Positions 8,684 to 17,432 of a DNA stretch of 64,000 nt are shown piece after piece (within the stretch, counting starts at the first letter, position 1; each line of letters begins with the position of its first letter). This DNA comes from Azospirillum lipoferum 4B (GTDB lineage: Bacteria > Pseudomonadota > Alphaproteobacteria > Azospirillales > Azospirillaceae), in the NCBI RefSeq assembly GCF_000283655.1, contig NC_016622.1:2492501-2556500 (forward strand), in the 5' to 3' direction. The translations under genes were made by a program, and so were the position numbers. The notes under the pieces are model-generated. The model was not told the DNA's origin. It made no database searches and saw nothing but the letters and a program-made list of their open reading frames with translations.

Positions 8684-9145
8684 ATGCCGGCCGGCCAAGG
8701 GAGGGGCATCGCGATCCGTTCCGTCCGCAGCGCCGACGCGCCGCGCTGCGCCGAGATCTTCCTGGATGGCCGCCGCCAAGCCTTTTCCTGGCAGCCCGCC
8801 GACCGCTTCAGGCTGGACGATTATTACGACTGCGTGCGCGAGGATGCGGTGCTGGTCGCGGAAGCGGAGGGGACGGTGGTCGGCTTCGTCTCCCTCGATC
8901 CGCAGGCCCGCATTATCCACAACCTGTTCATCGACCCCGGATGGCACAAGCGCGGCATCGGTTCCGCCCTGCTGCGCGAAGCTCTGGGCCTGCTGCACGG
9001 CGGCCAGCGCCCGGCCGAACTGGCCTGCGCCGCCCGCAACGCCGCCGCCCGCGCCTTCTACGAACGCAACGGCTGGACGCCGGTGGACGCGCCGCCCGAC
9101 GAAGGGGACGCGCTGGTGCTCTACCGCCTGTCGCGGGCGGGGTGA
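8684..9145 (+). CDS. GNAT family N-acetyltransferase
   Basis: 153 aa. Starts MPAGQGRGIAIRSVRSAD with a strong ribosome-binding site (GGGGAGGAGG). The acetyl-CoA-binding motif A is clear: LFIDPGWHKRGIGSALLREA (about residues 84-103), preceded by the strand VVGFVSLDP. Motif B follows as ARNAAARAFYERNGWTP. It is a single-domain GNAT of the RimI-like size. The acceptor cannot be told. It follows the TAXI gene by about 120 bp in the same direction. Confidence 0.85.
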   Translation: MPAGQGRGIAIRSVRSADAPRCAEIFLDGRRQAFSWQPADRFRLDDYYDCVREDAVLVAEAEGTVVGFVSLDPQARIIHNLFIDPGWHKRGIGSALLREALGLLHGGQRPAELACAARNAAARAFYERNGWTPVDAPPDEGDALVLYRLSRAG

Positions 9146-9279
9146 GAAGCCCGCTCTTCCGCCACCGTCCGTTGCCGCCTCTCTTGCCGGAAGCCCCGTC
9201 AACCCTCCCCCAACGAGACGCGCAAGCGCCGATGCGCGGGCTGTTTTCGCGTGCCGCATTGCGGTAAAGTCCCGCCGCC

Positions 9280-9948
9280 ATGCGAACCCTGTACCACCAC
9301 CCGATCCACCCCCAGTCGCGCGTCGCGCGCGTGATGCTCGCCGAGAAGGGCCTTCCCTTCGAGCCCGTGGTCGAGAAGCCATGGGAAAGGCGCACCGATT
9401 TCCTGAAGATGAACCCCGCCGGCGAGGTGCCGGTGCTGGTGGAGGAGGATGGGACCGTCGTCGCCGGCGGCCTCGCCGTGATCGAATATCTGGAGGAGGC
9501 CTATCCCGACACGCCCCTGCTGCCGCGGGAAGTTGCGGCGCGGGCGGAGGTGCGGCGGATCGCCGACTGGTTCCTGCATAAGTTCGAACGCGAGGTGGGC
9601 GAGAATCTGGTGGGCGAAAAGCTGATCAAGCGGCTGTCCGGCCAGGGCCATCCCTTCGCGCCGGCGATTCGCGCCGGGCTGGCCAACATCACCTATCACC
9701 TCGACTACATCGCCTTCCTGTCCGAACGCCGGCCCTGGCTGGCCGGAACCACCTTCACGCTGGCCGACATCGCCGCCGCGGCCCAACTGTCCTGCCTGGA
9801 CTATATCGACAACGTGCCGTGGGACCGCAGCCCGGAAGCCAAGGACTGGTACGCCCGGATCAAGTCCCGCCCCAGCTTCCGCGCCCTGCTGGCGGACAAC
9901 ATCACCGGTTGCCCGCCACCCCGGCACTACGCCGATCTGGATTTTTGA
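9280..9948 (+). CDS. glutathione S-transferase family protein, FzlA-like
   Basis: 222 aa. It has an N-terminal thioredoxin-fold GST domain (MRTLYHHPIHPQSRVARVML, then NPAGEVPVLVEEDGTVVAGGLAVIEYL with the conserved cis-Pro) and an all-helical C-terminal domain (about residues 85-205). The extreme C-terminus PPPRHYADLDF resembles the conserved tail of FzlA, the GST-like protein that binds FtsZ in Caulobacter and is conserved in alphaproteobacteria. The usual catalytic Cys/Ser near residue 10 is absent (HPIHPQS), which also fits a non-enzymatic role. GST family is certain; FzlA identity is an inference from the tail and should be tested. Confidence 0.8.
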   Translation: MRTLYHHPIHPQSRVARVMLAEKGLPFEPVVEKPWERRTDFLKMNPAGEVPVLVEEDGTVVAGGLAVIEYLEEAYPDTPLLPREVAARAEVRRIADWFLHKFEREVGENLVGEKLIKRLSGQGHPFAPAIRAGLANITYHLDYIAFLSERRPWLAGTTFTLADIAAAAQLSCLDYIDNVPWDRSPEAKDWYARIKSRPSFRALLADNITGCPPPRHYADLDF

Positions 9949-10010
9949 CGCCATCTTGGGAACCGACGCATCAGAAGCATGGACCGGCCTCGCGTATCGG
10001 GCTTAACGTG

Positions 10011-10033
10011 CTCCCAAAATCGTATGTTGGGAG
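10011..10033 (+). promoter_or_regulatory. inverted repeat covering the Shine-Dalgarno of the downstream gene
   Basis: CTCCCAA (10011-10017) and TTGGGAG (10027-10033) are perfect complements with a 9-nt loop. The right arm contains the only good Shine-Dalgarno (GGGAG), 10 bases before the ATG at 10044. The hairpin would mask it in the mRNA. It could control translation or be chance. Confidence 0.4.
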
Positions 10034-10043
10034 TTGTTCCTCG

Positions 10044-11675
10044 ATGCGCCTGCGCCGTCTTTCGTCCGTCCCGGCCCTGCCGGTCCGTTCCCTGCGGCCC
10101 GCCCTGATCGCCGGCGGCATGCTGGCGCTGGTGGCCGGCTGGCCACTCTCCCAGGCCGCCCACGCCGCCCCTGCGGTCGACGATGCCGGCGCCAAGGCGC
10201 TCGCCGCGTCGCTGAAGAAGGATCTGCCGCGCTGGTTCCCGCCGCCCACCGAGGATGGCGAGGGCATCGGTTTCGAATGGCAGGGCGAACCGACCGTCAA
10301 GCCGGCCGGCGACCATTACGACGTCGCCCTGCCGCGCCTGTCGGCTGAGGATGCCGAAGGCACCCTGTTCGACATCGGCACCGTCCTCTTGTCGGTGACG
10401 CCGAAGGACGACGGCCAGTATGGCGTCTCGATCACGCTGCCCAGCGCGATCAAGGTGCAGAACCTGGACGACAAAGACGAGTATGTCGACGCGGCCACCA
10501 TCTCCATCGGCAAGCAGTCCTTCACCAGCACCTGGTCGGGCACGCTGGAGACCCTGCTGACGGTCGACGGCGCCTTCAACGACATCGCCGTCAACGCCGC
10601 CGACGGCAAGGGCAAGATCTCCATCGCCTCCATGACCATGGTCCAGGACCTGAAGCCGGAGGCCGGTGTCGGCGGCGCCACGCTGTGGAGCGGCCCGGCC
10701 GCCTTCGCCTTCGGCGGTCTGTCGGTGCTGGACGAGAAGAACAAGGAGCTGATGAGGATCGGCGGAGTCACCGCCGAGGCCGCCTACAGCCGCGTCGACC
10801 TGACCAAGGTCAGCGCGCTGCAGAAGCTGTCGGAGCAGGCCGCCGCCCGCGGCGTGCCGCCGACGCCGTCGGAGCTGCTGCCGAAGATGCAGGGCATGTT
10901 CGGCGGCATCACCGGCGCGATGCGCATGTCCAACCTGTCGGTCGTCAATCCCGAGGACGGCATGACGATCACGCTGGGCCAGCTCGCCTTCCGCAGCGGC
11001 CTGACCGATCTGGACCAGGCGCAGTCGACCGTCAGCATGGGCATCGAGGCCCGCGACTTCGTCATGACGCCGTCGCCGACCCCCGCCGCCTTCACCCCGC
11101 GTGCCTTCGAGATGAAGCTTTCGGTCGCCAAGCTGCCGAACGGCGCCCTGTGGAAGGCCTTCACCGAGCTCGCCAAGACCGCCGAGGCGGAAGAGGCCCC
11201 GCCGCCGAAGAAGGGCGCCAAGGCCCCGCCGCCGGCGCCGTCGTCCGACGTCATCATGCAGCAGGCGATGGCCGCGATGGGCGAGGCCGGGACCGAGCTG
11301 CGCATCGACGCGCTGAACCTCGACACCCCCGCCACCGCCGGCACCGCCACCGGCGCCCTGAAGGTCGCCACCCCGGCCGCCTTCGGCGTCGCCGGCGGCG
11401 CCACCGTCCTGCTGCGCGGCATCGACGCCGCCGTGAAGGCGATGCAGCCGGCGCCGGGTGCCAAGCCCGACAAGGAGACGCAGGATCTGCTGGCCGGTCT
11501 GGCGATGATCCAGGCCCTGGGCCAGGCCGGCAAGGACGACAGCGGCGCCGACATCCGCACCTACAAGATCGACGTGACGGAGGCCGGCCAGCTGCTGCTG
11601 AACGGCGCCGACATGACCCCGCTGCTGGCCGGCGGCGCCGAACCGGCTCCGGCGCCTGCACCGAAGAAGAAGTAA
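10044..11675 (+). CDS. exported hypothetical protein, 543 aa
   Basis: The N-terminus is a signal peptide: Arg-rich start, hydrophobic segment (about residues 20-35) and AAHAAPAV as a likely cleavage site near residue 42. The mature protein alternates beta-rich segments (TLFDIGTVLLSVTPKDDGQY, ISIGKQSFTSTWSGTLETL) with Ala-rich helices, and a Lys/Pro linker EEAPPPKKGAKAPPPAP lies near residue 395. It ends in a Pro/Lys tail. Two halves have similar style (AFRSGLTDLDQAQSTVSM; LRIDALNLDTPATAG), as in proteins with repeated beta layers. No enzyme motif is seen. It is probably a periplasmic structural or lipid-handling protein, but the family is not recognised. Confidence 0.7.
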   Translation: MRLRRLSSVPALPVRSLRPALIAGGMLALVAGWPLSQAAHAAPAVDDAGAKALAASLKKDLPRWFPPPTEDGEGIGFEWQGEPTVKPAGDHYDVALPRLSAEDAEGTLFDIGTVLLSVTPKDDGQYGVSITLPSAIKVQNLDDKDEYVDAATISIGKQSFTSTWSGTLETLLTVDGAFNDIAVNAADGKGKISIASMTMVQDLKPEAGVGGATLWSGPAAFAFGGLSVLDEKNKELMRIGGVTAEAAYSRVDLTKVSALQKLSEQAAARGVPPTPSELLPKMQGMFGGITGAMRMSNLSVVNPEDGMTITLGQLAFRSGLTDLDQAQSTVSMGIEARDFVMTPSPTPAAFTPRAFEMKLSVAKLPNGALWKAFTELAKTAEAEEAPPPKKGAKAPPPAPSSDVIMQQAMAAMGEAGTELRIDALNLDTPATAGTATGALKVATPAAFGVAGGATVLLRGIDAAVKAMQPAPGAKPDKETQDLLAGLAMIQALGQAGKDDSGADIRTYKIDVTEAGQLLLNGADMTPLLAGGAEPAPAPAPKKK

Positions 11676-11689
11676 GGGGCACGTCGGAG

Positions 11690-11791
11690 CCCCCTCCCTA
11701 ACCCTCCCCCGCTAACGCGGGAGAGGGGACTGCCGCCGCTCTGCGACTGACTCCCTCTCCCGCGTTAGCGGGGGAGGGTCGGGGAGGGGGC
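11690..11791. repeat. GC-rich interspersed inverted repeat, copy 3
   Basis: The left end CCCCCTCCCTAACCCTCCCC pairs with the right end GGGGAGGGTCGGGGAGGGGG over about 100 bp, with inner arms CGCTAACGCGGGAGAGGGGA and CCCTCTCCCGCGTTAGCG. It is the most complete copy in the window and lies in the gap before htpG. Confidence 0.75.
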
Positions 11792-11941
11792 AACCGAAGT
11801 CTACGCTTCCCCCCCACCGCGACACCTCACCGCACACCTCCCGCGGTTGCACGGCACAAGCCTCTTGAACGGCCGGGACGCTTTCACATATCTCCGCCGT
11901 CTTGACGCCACCACCCGTACAAAACCAACGAAGGTGCCCCC

Positions 11942-13822
11942 ATGACCGAGGAACGGCTCAGTTTTCAAGCCGAGGTCAGCCGTCTGCTCGACATCGTCGC
12001 CCACTCGCTCTACAGCGAGAAGGAAGTGTTCCTGCGCGAACTGGTCTCCAACGCGTCGGATGCCTGCGACCGCCTGCGCTATGCGGCGCTGACCCAGCCG
12101 GAACTCTCGGCCGACGATCCGACCCTCAAGGTCCGCCTGCTGGTCGACAAGGACGCGCGGACCCTGACCGTCGCCGACAACGGCATCGGCATGAACCGCG
12201 AGGATCTGGTCGAGAATCTCGGCACCATCGCCCGCTCCGGCACCGCAGCCTTCATGAAGTCGCTGGAAGGTGCGGAGAAAGGTGACGGCAAGAAGGACGT
12301 CAACCTGATCGGTCAGTTCGGCGTCGGCTTCTATTCCGCCTTCATGGCCGCCGACAAGGTCACCGTGCTGACCCGCAAGGCCGGCGAGGCCCATGGCTGG
12401 CGCTGGGAATCCGACGGCAAGGGCGAGTTCACCATCGCCGAGGCCGATGGCCTGTCGCGCGGCACGCGGATCGTCCTGCATCTGCGCGACGGCGACGACG
12501 AGTATCTCGACGAGACGCGACTCGGCGGCATCGTCCGCAAATACTCCGACCACATCGCCATCCCGATCCTGTTCGGCGAGGGCGAGGACGCCAAGGCGCT
12601 GAACAGCGCGTCGGCCCTGTGGACCCGGTCGAAGTCGGAGATCACCGCCGACCAGTACAAGGAATTCTACCACCATGTCGGCCACGCCTTCGACGATCCG
12701 TGGCTGACCCTGCACTGGCGGGCCGAAGGGGCGCTGGAATACACCAACCTGCTCTATGTGCCCTCGACCAAGCCCTTCGACCTGTTCGACCCCAAGCGCG
12801 CCCACCGGGTGAAGCTGTACGTCAAGCGTGTCTTCATCACCGACGCGGCGGAAGGGCTGATCCCGCCCTATCTGCGCTTCCTGCGCGGCGTGGTCGACAG
12901 CGAGGATCTGCCGCTGAACATCAGCCGCGAGATGCTGCAGCACAACCCGATGCTGGCCAAGATCAAGGCCGGCATCACCCGCCGTGTCCTGTCGGAGCTG
13001 TCGAAGAAGGCCAAGGACAGCGAGAACGCCGCCGAATACGACAAGTTCTGGGAGAATTTCGGCGCGGTGCTGAAGGAAGGCCTCTATGAGGACTACGAGC
13101 ACCGGGACGAACTGCTGAAGCTGCTGCGCTTCCGCACCACCGCCGGCGAGGAACTGGTGTCGCTGGAGCAGTATGTCGCCCGCATGAAGGAGGGCCAGGA
13201 CGCCATCTACACCATCAGCGGCGACGACATCGACACCCTGCTGCGCAGCCCGCAGCTGGAAGGCTTCAAGGCCAAGGGCGTCGAGGTGCTGCTGCTGACC
13301 GACCCGGTGGACGAGTTCTGGATGCCGTCGGTCGGCGTCTATGACGGCAAGCCCTTCAAGTCGGTGACCCGCGGCGGCGCCGATCTCGGCAAGATCAAGG
13401 GCGAGGAGCCCGAGAAGCCGGAGGAGAAGGCCCCGGAGGGCGAGCTGACCGACCTGCTGGCCCTGCTGAAGCTGACCCTGTCCGATGCGGTGAAGGATGT
13501 CCGCAAGTCCGAACGCCTGACCGACAGCGCCGTCTGTCTGGTGGCCGACGACAACGACATGGACATGCACCTGGAACGCCTGCTGAAGCAGCACAAGCAG
13601 CTGAACGGCGAGGTCGGCAAGCGCATCCTGGAGATCAATCCGTCGCACGCCCTGATCAAGCGGCTGGCCGAACGGGCCAAGGGCAGCGGCGCCACCGACG
13701 CGCTGGAGGATGCGGCCTGGCTGCTGCTGGATCAGGCCCGCATCGTCGAGGGCGAGCCCCTGCCCGACCCCGCCGCCTTCGCCCGCCGCCTGGCGAGCGC
13801 GATGGAGAAGGGGCTGGCATAA
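11942..13822 (+). CDS. htpG: molecular chaperone HtpG (Hsp90)
   Basis: 626 aa, full length. The GHKL ATPase domain is at the N-terminus: the ELVSNASDACDRLRY Asn-Asp motif, DNGIGMNREDL, and the GQFGVGFYSAFMAADKV glycine loop. The middle domain has LRGVVDSEDLPLNISREMLQ with the catalytic-loop Arg. The C-terminal dimerisation region runs from about residue 500 and includes an acidic linker (EEPEKPEEKAPEGE). HtpG is a cytosolic ATP-dependent chaperone. A hairpin terminator follows 34 bp after the stop. The spacing to upstream genes and the repeat suggest a single-gene transcript. Confidence 0.97.
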   Translation: MTEERLSFQAEVSRLLDIVAHSLYSEKEVFLRELVSNASDACDRLRYAALTQPELSADDPTLKVRLLVDKDARTLTVADNGIGMNREDLVENLGTIARSGTAAFMKSLEGAEKGDGKKDVNLIGQFGVGFYSAFMAADKVTVLTRKAGEAHGWRWESDGKGEFTIAEADGLSRGTRIVLHLRDGDDEYLDETRLGGIVRKYSDHIAIPILFGEGEDAKALNSASALWTRSKSEITADQYKEFYHHVGHAFDDPWLTLHWRAEGALEYTNLLYVPSTKPFDLFDPKRAHRVKLYVKRVFITDAAEGLIPPYLRFLRGVVDSEDLPLNISREMLQHNPMLAKIKAGITRRVLSELSKKAKDSENAAEYDKFWENFGAVLKEGLYEDYEHRDELLKLLRFRTTAGEELVSLEQYVARMKEGQDAIYTISGDDIDTLLRSPQLEGFKAKGVEVLLLTDPVDEFWMPSVGVYDGKPFKSVTRGGADLGKIKGEEPEKPEEKAPEGELTDLLALLKLTLSDAVKDVRKSERLTDSAVCLVADDNDMDMHLERLLKQHKQLNGEVGKRILEINPSHALIKRLAERAKGSGATDALEDAAWLLLDQARIVEGEPLPDPAAFARRLASAMEKGLA

Positions 13823-13855
13823 GGATCGTCATCCACCGGAAAGCCTGAAGGAAAG

Positions 13856-13886
13856 GCCCTCTCCTCCCCCGGAGGAGGGGGCTTTT
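13856..13886 (+). terminator. rho-independent terminator of htpG
   Basis: The 12-bp stem GCCCTCTCCTCC / GGAGGAGGGGGC (one G-U pair) with a CCC loop is followed by TTTT. It lies 34 bp after the htpG stop and just before the convergent kinase stop. Confidence 0.8.
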
Positions 13887-13891
13887 CCATT

Positions 13892-15100
13892 CTACCCCCG
13901 CCCGACCCGCTCGGCCGGGAAGACCAGCGACATGGTGGTGCCCTCGTCGCGGCGGCTGACGACGTCCAGGCGGCCGCCATGCAGTTCGATCAGGCGCTTG
14001 GTCAGCGGCAGGCCCAGCCCGGTGCCGATCTGGCTGCGGGCCAGCGCACTGTCGATCTGGCCCCAGGGCTCCAGCGCCTTCGCCAATTCCTCCCCGGTCA
14101 TGCCGATGCCGGTGTCGTGCACCGACAGCCACAGCGCGCCGCCGGCCGCCACGCGGGCGCCCAGCGTCACCACGCCATCGGCCGGCGTGAACTTCACCGC
14201 GTTCGACAGCAGGTTCAGCAGCATCTGGCGCAGCTTGCGTTCATCCGCGCGCAAGGGCGGCAGGTCGGTGGGCACGGCGGTGACGATGCGCACGCCATGG
14301 CGCGCCGCCCGCTCGGTCAGCAGCCGCGCCGTCCCGATCGCCACCCGCACCACGTCCACCGTCCCGTCCGCCAGCTCCAGCCGGTCGGCATCGGCCTTGG
14401 ACAGGTCGAGCAGGTCGTTGATCAGCTCCATCAGGTGCCGGCCGCTCTCGGCGATGTCGCGGGCATAGTCGCGATAGAGCGGGATGGCGTGCGGCCCCAG
14501 CACCTCCTGCTCCAGCAGCTCGGCAAAGCCCATCATCGCGGTCAGCGGCGTGCGGATCTCGTGGCTCATGTTGGCGAGGAAGGCGGTCTTGGCCCGGATC
14601 GCCCGTTCGGCCTGCCGGCGCGCCTCCTCCAGCTGGCGGGCGCGCAGATCCGTCTGTTCGGCGGAGCGCGCCATCAGCCCGGTCACCGTGCCGACGCCGA
14701 GATAGCGGCCCTGGTCCACCACCAGGAAGCCGGTCACCAGCGCCGCCGGCTTCAGCCGGGCCAGCCGCCGCCCGATCTCCGCCAGCGGAGTCGTCCCCTC
14801 CACCAGCAGCGGATTCGGGTCCATGAGCGCGGACACCTCCACCGTCGAGGCATCCTTTCCCCCGTCCGGCGGAAGATGGCTGCGCTCCAGCAGGCCGACG
14901 ACGCAGCCCTCGCCATCGACCACCGGAAGGGCGGGCAAATCAGGCTGGCGGTTGAAGCGGGCCATCGCTGCCGACAAATCCTGTCCGGCTGCCAGCGGCG
15001 GCACCGGAACCGCCAGCCCGGCGGCGGTGAAGGCGGGTTCGTCCATCTGCGCCTCCGGCGCGGCGGCCGGGACGGGAAGCGGCGGATCGAATGGCGTCAC
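13892..15100 (-). CDS. sensor histidine kinase with N-terminal CBS pair
   Basis: 402 aa, GTG start with GGGAGGGGG upstream. Residues 25-145 form two CBS-like motifs (VVDGEGCVVGLLERSHL; ALMDPNPLLVEGTTPLAEI...FLVVDQGRYLGVGTV), which in other proteins bind adenine nucleotides. A short coiled linker (about 150-172) leads to HisKA with the phospho-accepting His180 in MSHEIRTPL. HATPase boxes follow: NLLSNAVKFTP, DTGIGM and GTGLGLPLTKRLI. No membrane segment is present, so it is cytosolic and probably senses energy state or another ligand through CBS. There is no cognate response regulator next to it. It is divergent from fur. Confidence 0.88.
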   Translation of the reverse strand: MTPFDPPLPVPAAAPEAQMDEPAFTAAGLAVPVPPLAAGQDLSAAMARFNRQPDLPALPVVDGEGCVVGLLERSHLPPDGGKDASTVEVSALMDPNPLLVEGTTPLAEIGRRLARLKPAALVTGFLVVDQGRYLGVGTVTGLMARSAEQTDLRARQLEEARRQAERAIRAKTAFLANMSHEIRTPLTAMMGFAELLEQEVLGPHAIPLYRDYARDIAESGRHLMELINDLLDLSKADADRLELADGTVDVVRVAIGTARLLTERAARHGVRIVTAVPTDLPPLRADERKLRQMLLNLLSNAVKFTPADGVVTLGARVAAGGALWLSVHDTGIGMTGEELAKALEPWGQIDSALARSQIGTGLGLPLTKRLIELHGGRLDVVSRRDEGTTMSLVFPAERVGRG

Positions 15101-15308
15101 TGCTCACCCCCTCCCTATCCGGCGTACTCCTGTCCGGTCGGCACCGGTCGCGGGATGCGCGGCGCTCGTTCGGGAAAACCTAGCAGTGGATTATGAGCAA
15201 TTGGTTTCCGAGCCGGCCATCCATTCCGCCGCGGTCCTATACAAAAGTCCTATAACCATGAAAGACGCAGCTTCTGCACGCTCGGCCGTCCGGCTGTGAC
15301 CTGGGCAT

Positions 15309-15337
15309 TTGAGAATGGCTCCGAAACACAGTATGAT
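15309..15337 (+). promoter_or_regulatory. candidate sigma-70 promoter of fur
   Basis: TTGAGA (15309-15314) and TATGAT (15332-15337) are spaced by exactly 17 bp, about 140 bp upstream of the fur-family start. Transcription would begin near 15344. The rest of the 15101-15478 gap shows no gene. Confidence 0.5.
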
Positions 15338-15478
15338 GGTCGGGTATTCGGGGTGCCGCGTTTGGCCGACCGGGCTTTTCCGCCCGGCCGGCCGCCGCTG
15401 CCGGCATCCCGGGCATCAGGGAGACCCGGAGGGGCGATCCGCCGCCCGTCACACAGAACAGGATTACAGGGGATGTCC

Positions 15479-15910
15479 ATGCCCTCGCGCCTCGAAGAAT
15501 TGTGCGTGAAGAAGGGATTGAAGATGACCGACCAGCGCCGCGTGATCTCGCGCGTGCTGTCGGAGGCGACGGACCATCCCGACGTGGAGGAGGTGCACCG
15601 CCGTGCATCGGCCATCGACCCGCGCATTTCCATCGCCACCGTCTACCGGACGATGCGGCTGTTCGAGGAAGCGCATGTGATCGACCGCCTCGATTTCGGC
15701 GATGGGCGCGCGCGCTATGAGGAAGCAAGAACCGATCACCATCATCATCTGATCGATGTCGATTCCGGTGAAGTCATCGAGTTCACCAATGATGAAATGG
15801 AACGGCTGAAGGAAAGCATTGCCCGTGAACTGGGCTATGACCTGATCGGCCATCGGCTGGAACTGTACGGCGTTCCGCGCAAGCGGCGTGCCGATAAATC
15901 TGAGTCTTAA
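15479..15910 (+). CDS. Fur family transcriptional regulator (alphaproteobacterial Fur/Mur type)
   Basis: 143 aa. The N-terminal winged helix has MTDQRRVISRVLSEATDHPDVEEVHRRA and ISIATVYRTMRLFEE (DNA-recognition helix). The C-terminal dimerisation domain has the metal-binding TDHHHHLIDVDSGEVIEF and ends in HRLELYGVPRK. It lacks the CxxC pairs of gammaproteobacterial Fur, as do alphaproteobacterial Fur/Mur proteins, in which it may respond to iron or manganese. Compared with Irr there is no haem-regulatory Cys near the N-terminus, although the four-His run is Irr-like, so the exact subfamily is open. Start chosen at ATG 15479 because AGGGGA lies 6 bases upstream; ATG 15473 is the alternative. 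Confidence 0.85.
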   Translation: MPSRLEELCVKKGLKMTDQRRVISRVLSEATDHPDVEEVHRRASAIDPRISIATVYRTMRLFEEAHVIDRLDFGDGRARYEEARTDHHHHLIDVDSGEVIEFTNDEMERLKESIARELGYDLIGHRLELYGVPRKRRADKSES

Positions 15911-16105
15911 CTGTATACCGGCCTCCGCGGCGTTGCGCACAAGAGGTGCGGCTGATTTCGCTCCCATCCGGAATCGCCACACGCGCAACGGGCGGGTCAG
16001 GCGGCCATCGCTTGCGGGGTGCATCGGGTGCCGGTCTGGACCTTGCGGGGCGACGGGCCAAGGTTAGGCGAGGAGCAAACCTCACTGACCGGAACCGGCC
16101 GCACC

Positions 16106-16519
16106 ATGGATGACCGCCACGACGACCGCCCCGACACCCGGCCCGAAAGCCCGCCGATCCCGTCCGGGGCTGAACCGATCGAAGCCCGAAGCACCGCCTC
16201 GGCCCTTGTCGGCCCGCCCCCTGTTGGCCCCACCCCTGTTGGCCCGGATCCCGTTCTCGAACGGCTGGACCGCCTGTCGGACCTGCTGCTGCGCCGCCTC
16301 GACCGATTGGAGGAGCGGGTCCGCAGCCTGGAGCAGGACAATGGCGAGATCATCAACCTGCTGATCGCCGTCAAGGCCGGTCTGGAGGAAGCCTCCGGCG
16401 ACCTGATCGCACAGCTTGAGGACGCCGAGGATGCCGCAGAGGGCGAGGACAGGGGCGAGGAGGGGGCAGAGGACGGCCCGCTGTTCGAGGCTCCCTGCGG
16501 CCCGACGATGCTGCATTGA
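16106..16519 (+). CDS. small acidic coiled-coil hypothetical protein
   Basis: 137 aa from ATG 16106; a GTG at 16019 would add 29 residues. The N-terminal 45 residues are Pro-rich with a repeated PPPVGPTPVGPDPV segment. Residues 52-100 are a strong heptad-like helix (LERLDRLSDLLLRRLDRLEE, then VRSLEQDNGEI) and should form a coiled coil. The tail is very acidic (EDAEDAAEGEDRGEEGAED). No signal peptide. I do not recognise a family; a scaffold or adaptor role would fit the shape, but that is a guess. Confidence 0.5.
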   Translation: MDDRHDDRPDTRPESPPIPSGAEPIEARSTASALVGPPPVGPTPVGPDPVLERLDRLSDLLLRRLDRLEERVRSLEQDNGEIINLLIAVKAGLEEASGDLIAQLEDAEDAAEGEDRGEEGAEDGPLFEAPCGPTMLH

Positions 16520-16611
16520 CGGTTCCACGGCTCGCGGCAGACCGGGAACCGTCCCCAGGGTTGCCGTAAAAGACCTTGCCCGCCGCACAGCGGCGGCCGG
16601 ATAAACGGCGC

Positions 16612-17355
16612 ATGGAGACCTCCCCCCTTTCCGATCCTGCACCCCGGACCCGCCTCACGCCGCCGCTCCTGCCGACGCTGTCCCCCGATTCGCCGGTTTC
16701 GGGACCGGCGGCGGCAGCGCCCCCGGTCTGCGGTCCGTCCGGCGTCGCCTTCTTCGACTTCGACGGCACGCTGATCCACGGTGACAGCCTGCCGATGTTC
16801 GTCGGTGAGGTGATCGGCCGGCGCCGCGCCGCCCTGGCTCTGGCCGACGCCATCCGCTCCGCGATGCACCGCCATGTCCGCGGCCGTGGGCCGGGCTGCG
16901 ATTTTCCGGGATCGGTGAAGGCCATCTATCTGAAGCGCACCCTGCGCGGTCTGCCGGTGGCCGACGCTCTGGCAGCGGCGGAGCGGATGATCCCCCGAGT
17001 CCGCTGGCACCAGCCCATGCTGGAGGTGCTGAAGGAGCATCGCCGGCAGGGTCGCCGGGTGGTGGTCGCCACCGGCGCGCTCGACCTCTACATGCCCGCC
17101 CTTCTGCGCGGGCTGGAGGTGGACGACCTGCTGGCCACAGGGATGGAGGTGGTGGACGGCAAGCTGACCGGCCGCCTCAGCACCGCCAACTGCGTGCGCC
17201 TGGACAAGGCGGAGCGGGTGACCGCCTGGATCGCCGGCAACGGCCCGGTCGCTGCCACCTGGGGCTACGGCAACCACCCCAGCGACCTGCCGATGCTGGC
17301 GCTGATGCACAAGGGCGAAGTGATCCGCATTCGACGAAGGTCGAACCGCAGGTAG
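16612..17355 (+). CDS. HAD-superfamily phosphatase (subfamily IB)
   Basis: 247 aa. Motif I is FFDFDGTLIHGDSLP (about residues 44-58), with the nucleophile Asp and the acid/base Asp two residues later. Motif II is VVVATGALDLYMP, where the usual second-position Ser/Thr is Thr. Motif III Lys is in LDKAERV, and motif IV is GYGNHPSDLPML. The helical cap between motifs I and II is typical of HAD-IB enzymes such as PSPase-like and lysophospholipid phosphatases. The first 40 residues are a Pro/Thr-rich extension without homology, so a later start is possible. Substrate unknown. Confidence 0.8.
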   Translation: METSPLSDPAPRTRLTPPLLPTLSPDSPVSGPAAAAPPVCGPSGVAFFDFDGTLIHGDSLPMFVGEVIGRRRAALALADAIRSAMHRHVRGRGPGCDFPGSVKAIYLKRTLRGLPVADALAAAERMIPRVRWHQPMLEVLKEHRRQGRRVVVATGALDLYMPALLRGLEVDDLLATGMEVVDGKLTGRLSTANCVRLDKAERVTAWIAGNGPVAATWGYGNHPSDLPMLALMHKGEVIRIRRRSNRR

Positions 17356-17432
17356 CAGCCGTTTACAACCCGCCTGCCTCCCCGCATACTCCCAGCCGTC
17401 CATAACAAAAACATGATGGACGGAGGGGAACC

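Noticed and set aside
11801-13648. 615-codon minus-strand frame
   Set aside because: Antisense to htpG, which is full length with intact motifs.
16019-16105. GTG extension of the acidic coiled-coil gene
   Set aside because: The added 29 residues have no clear ribosome-binding site and no coiled-coil character; kept as an alternative only.
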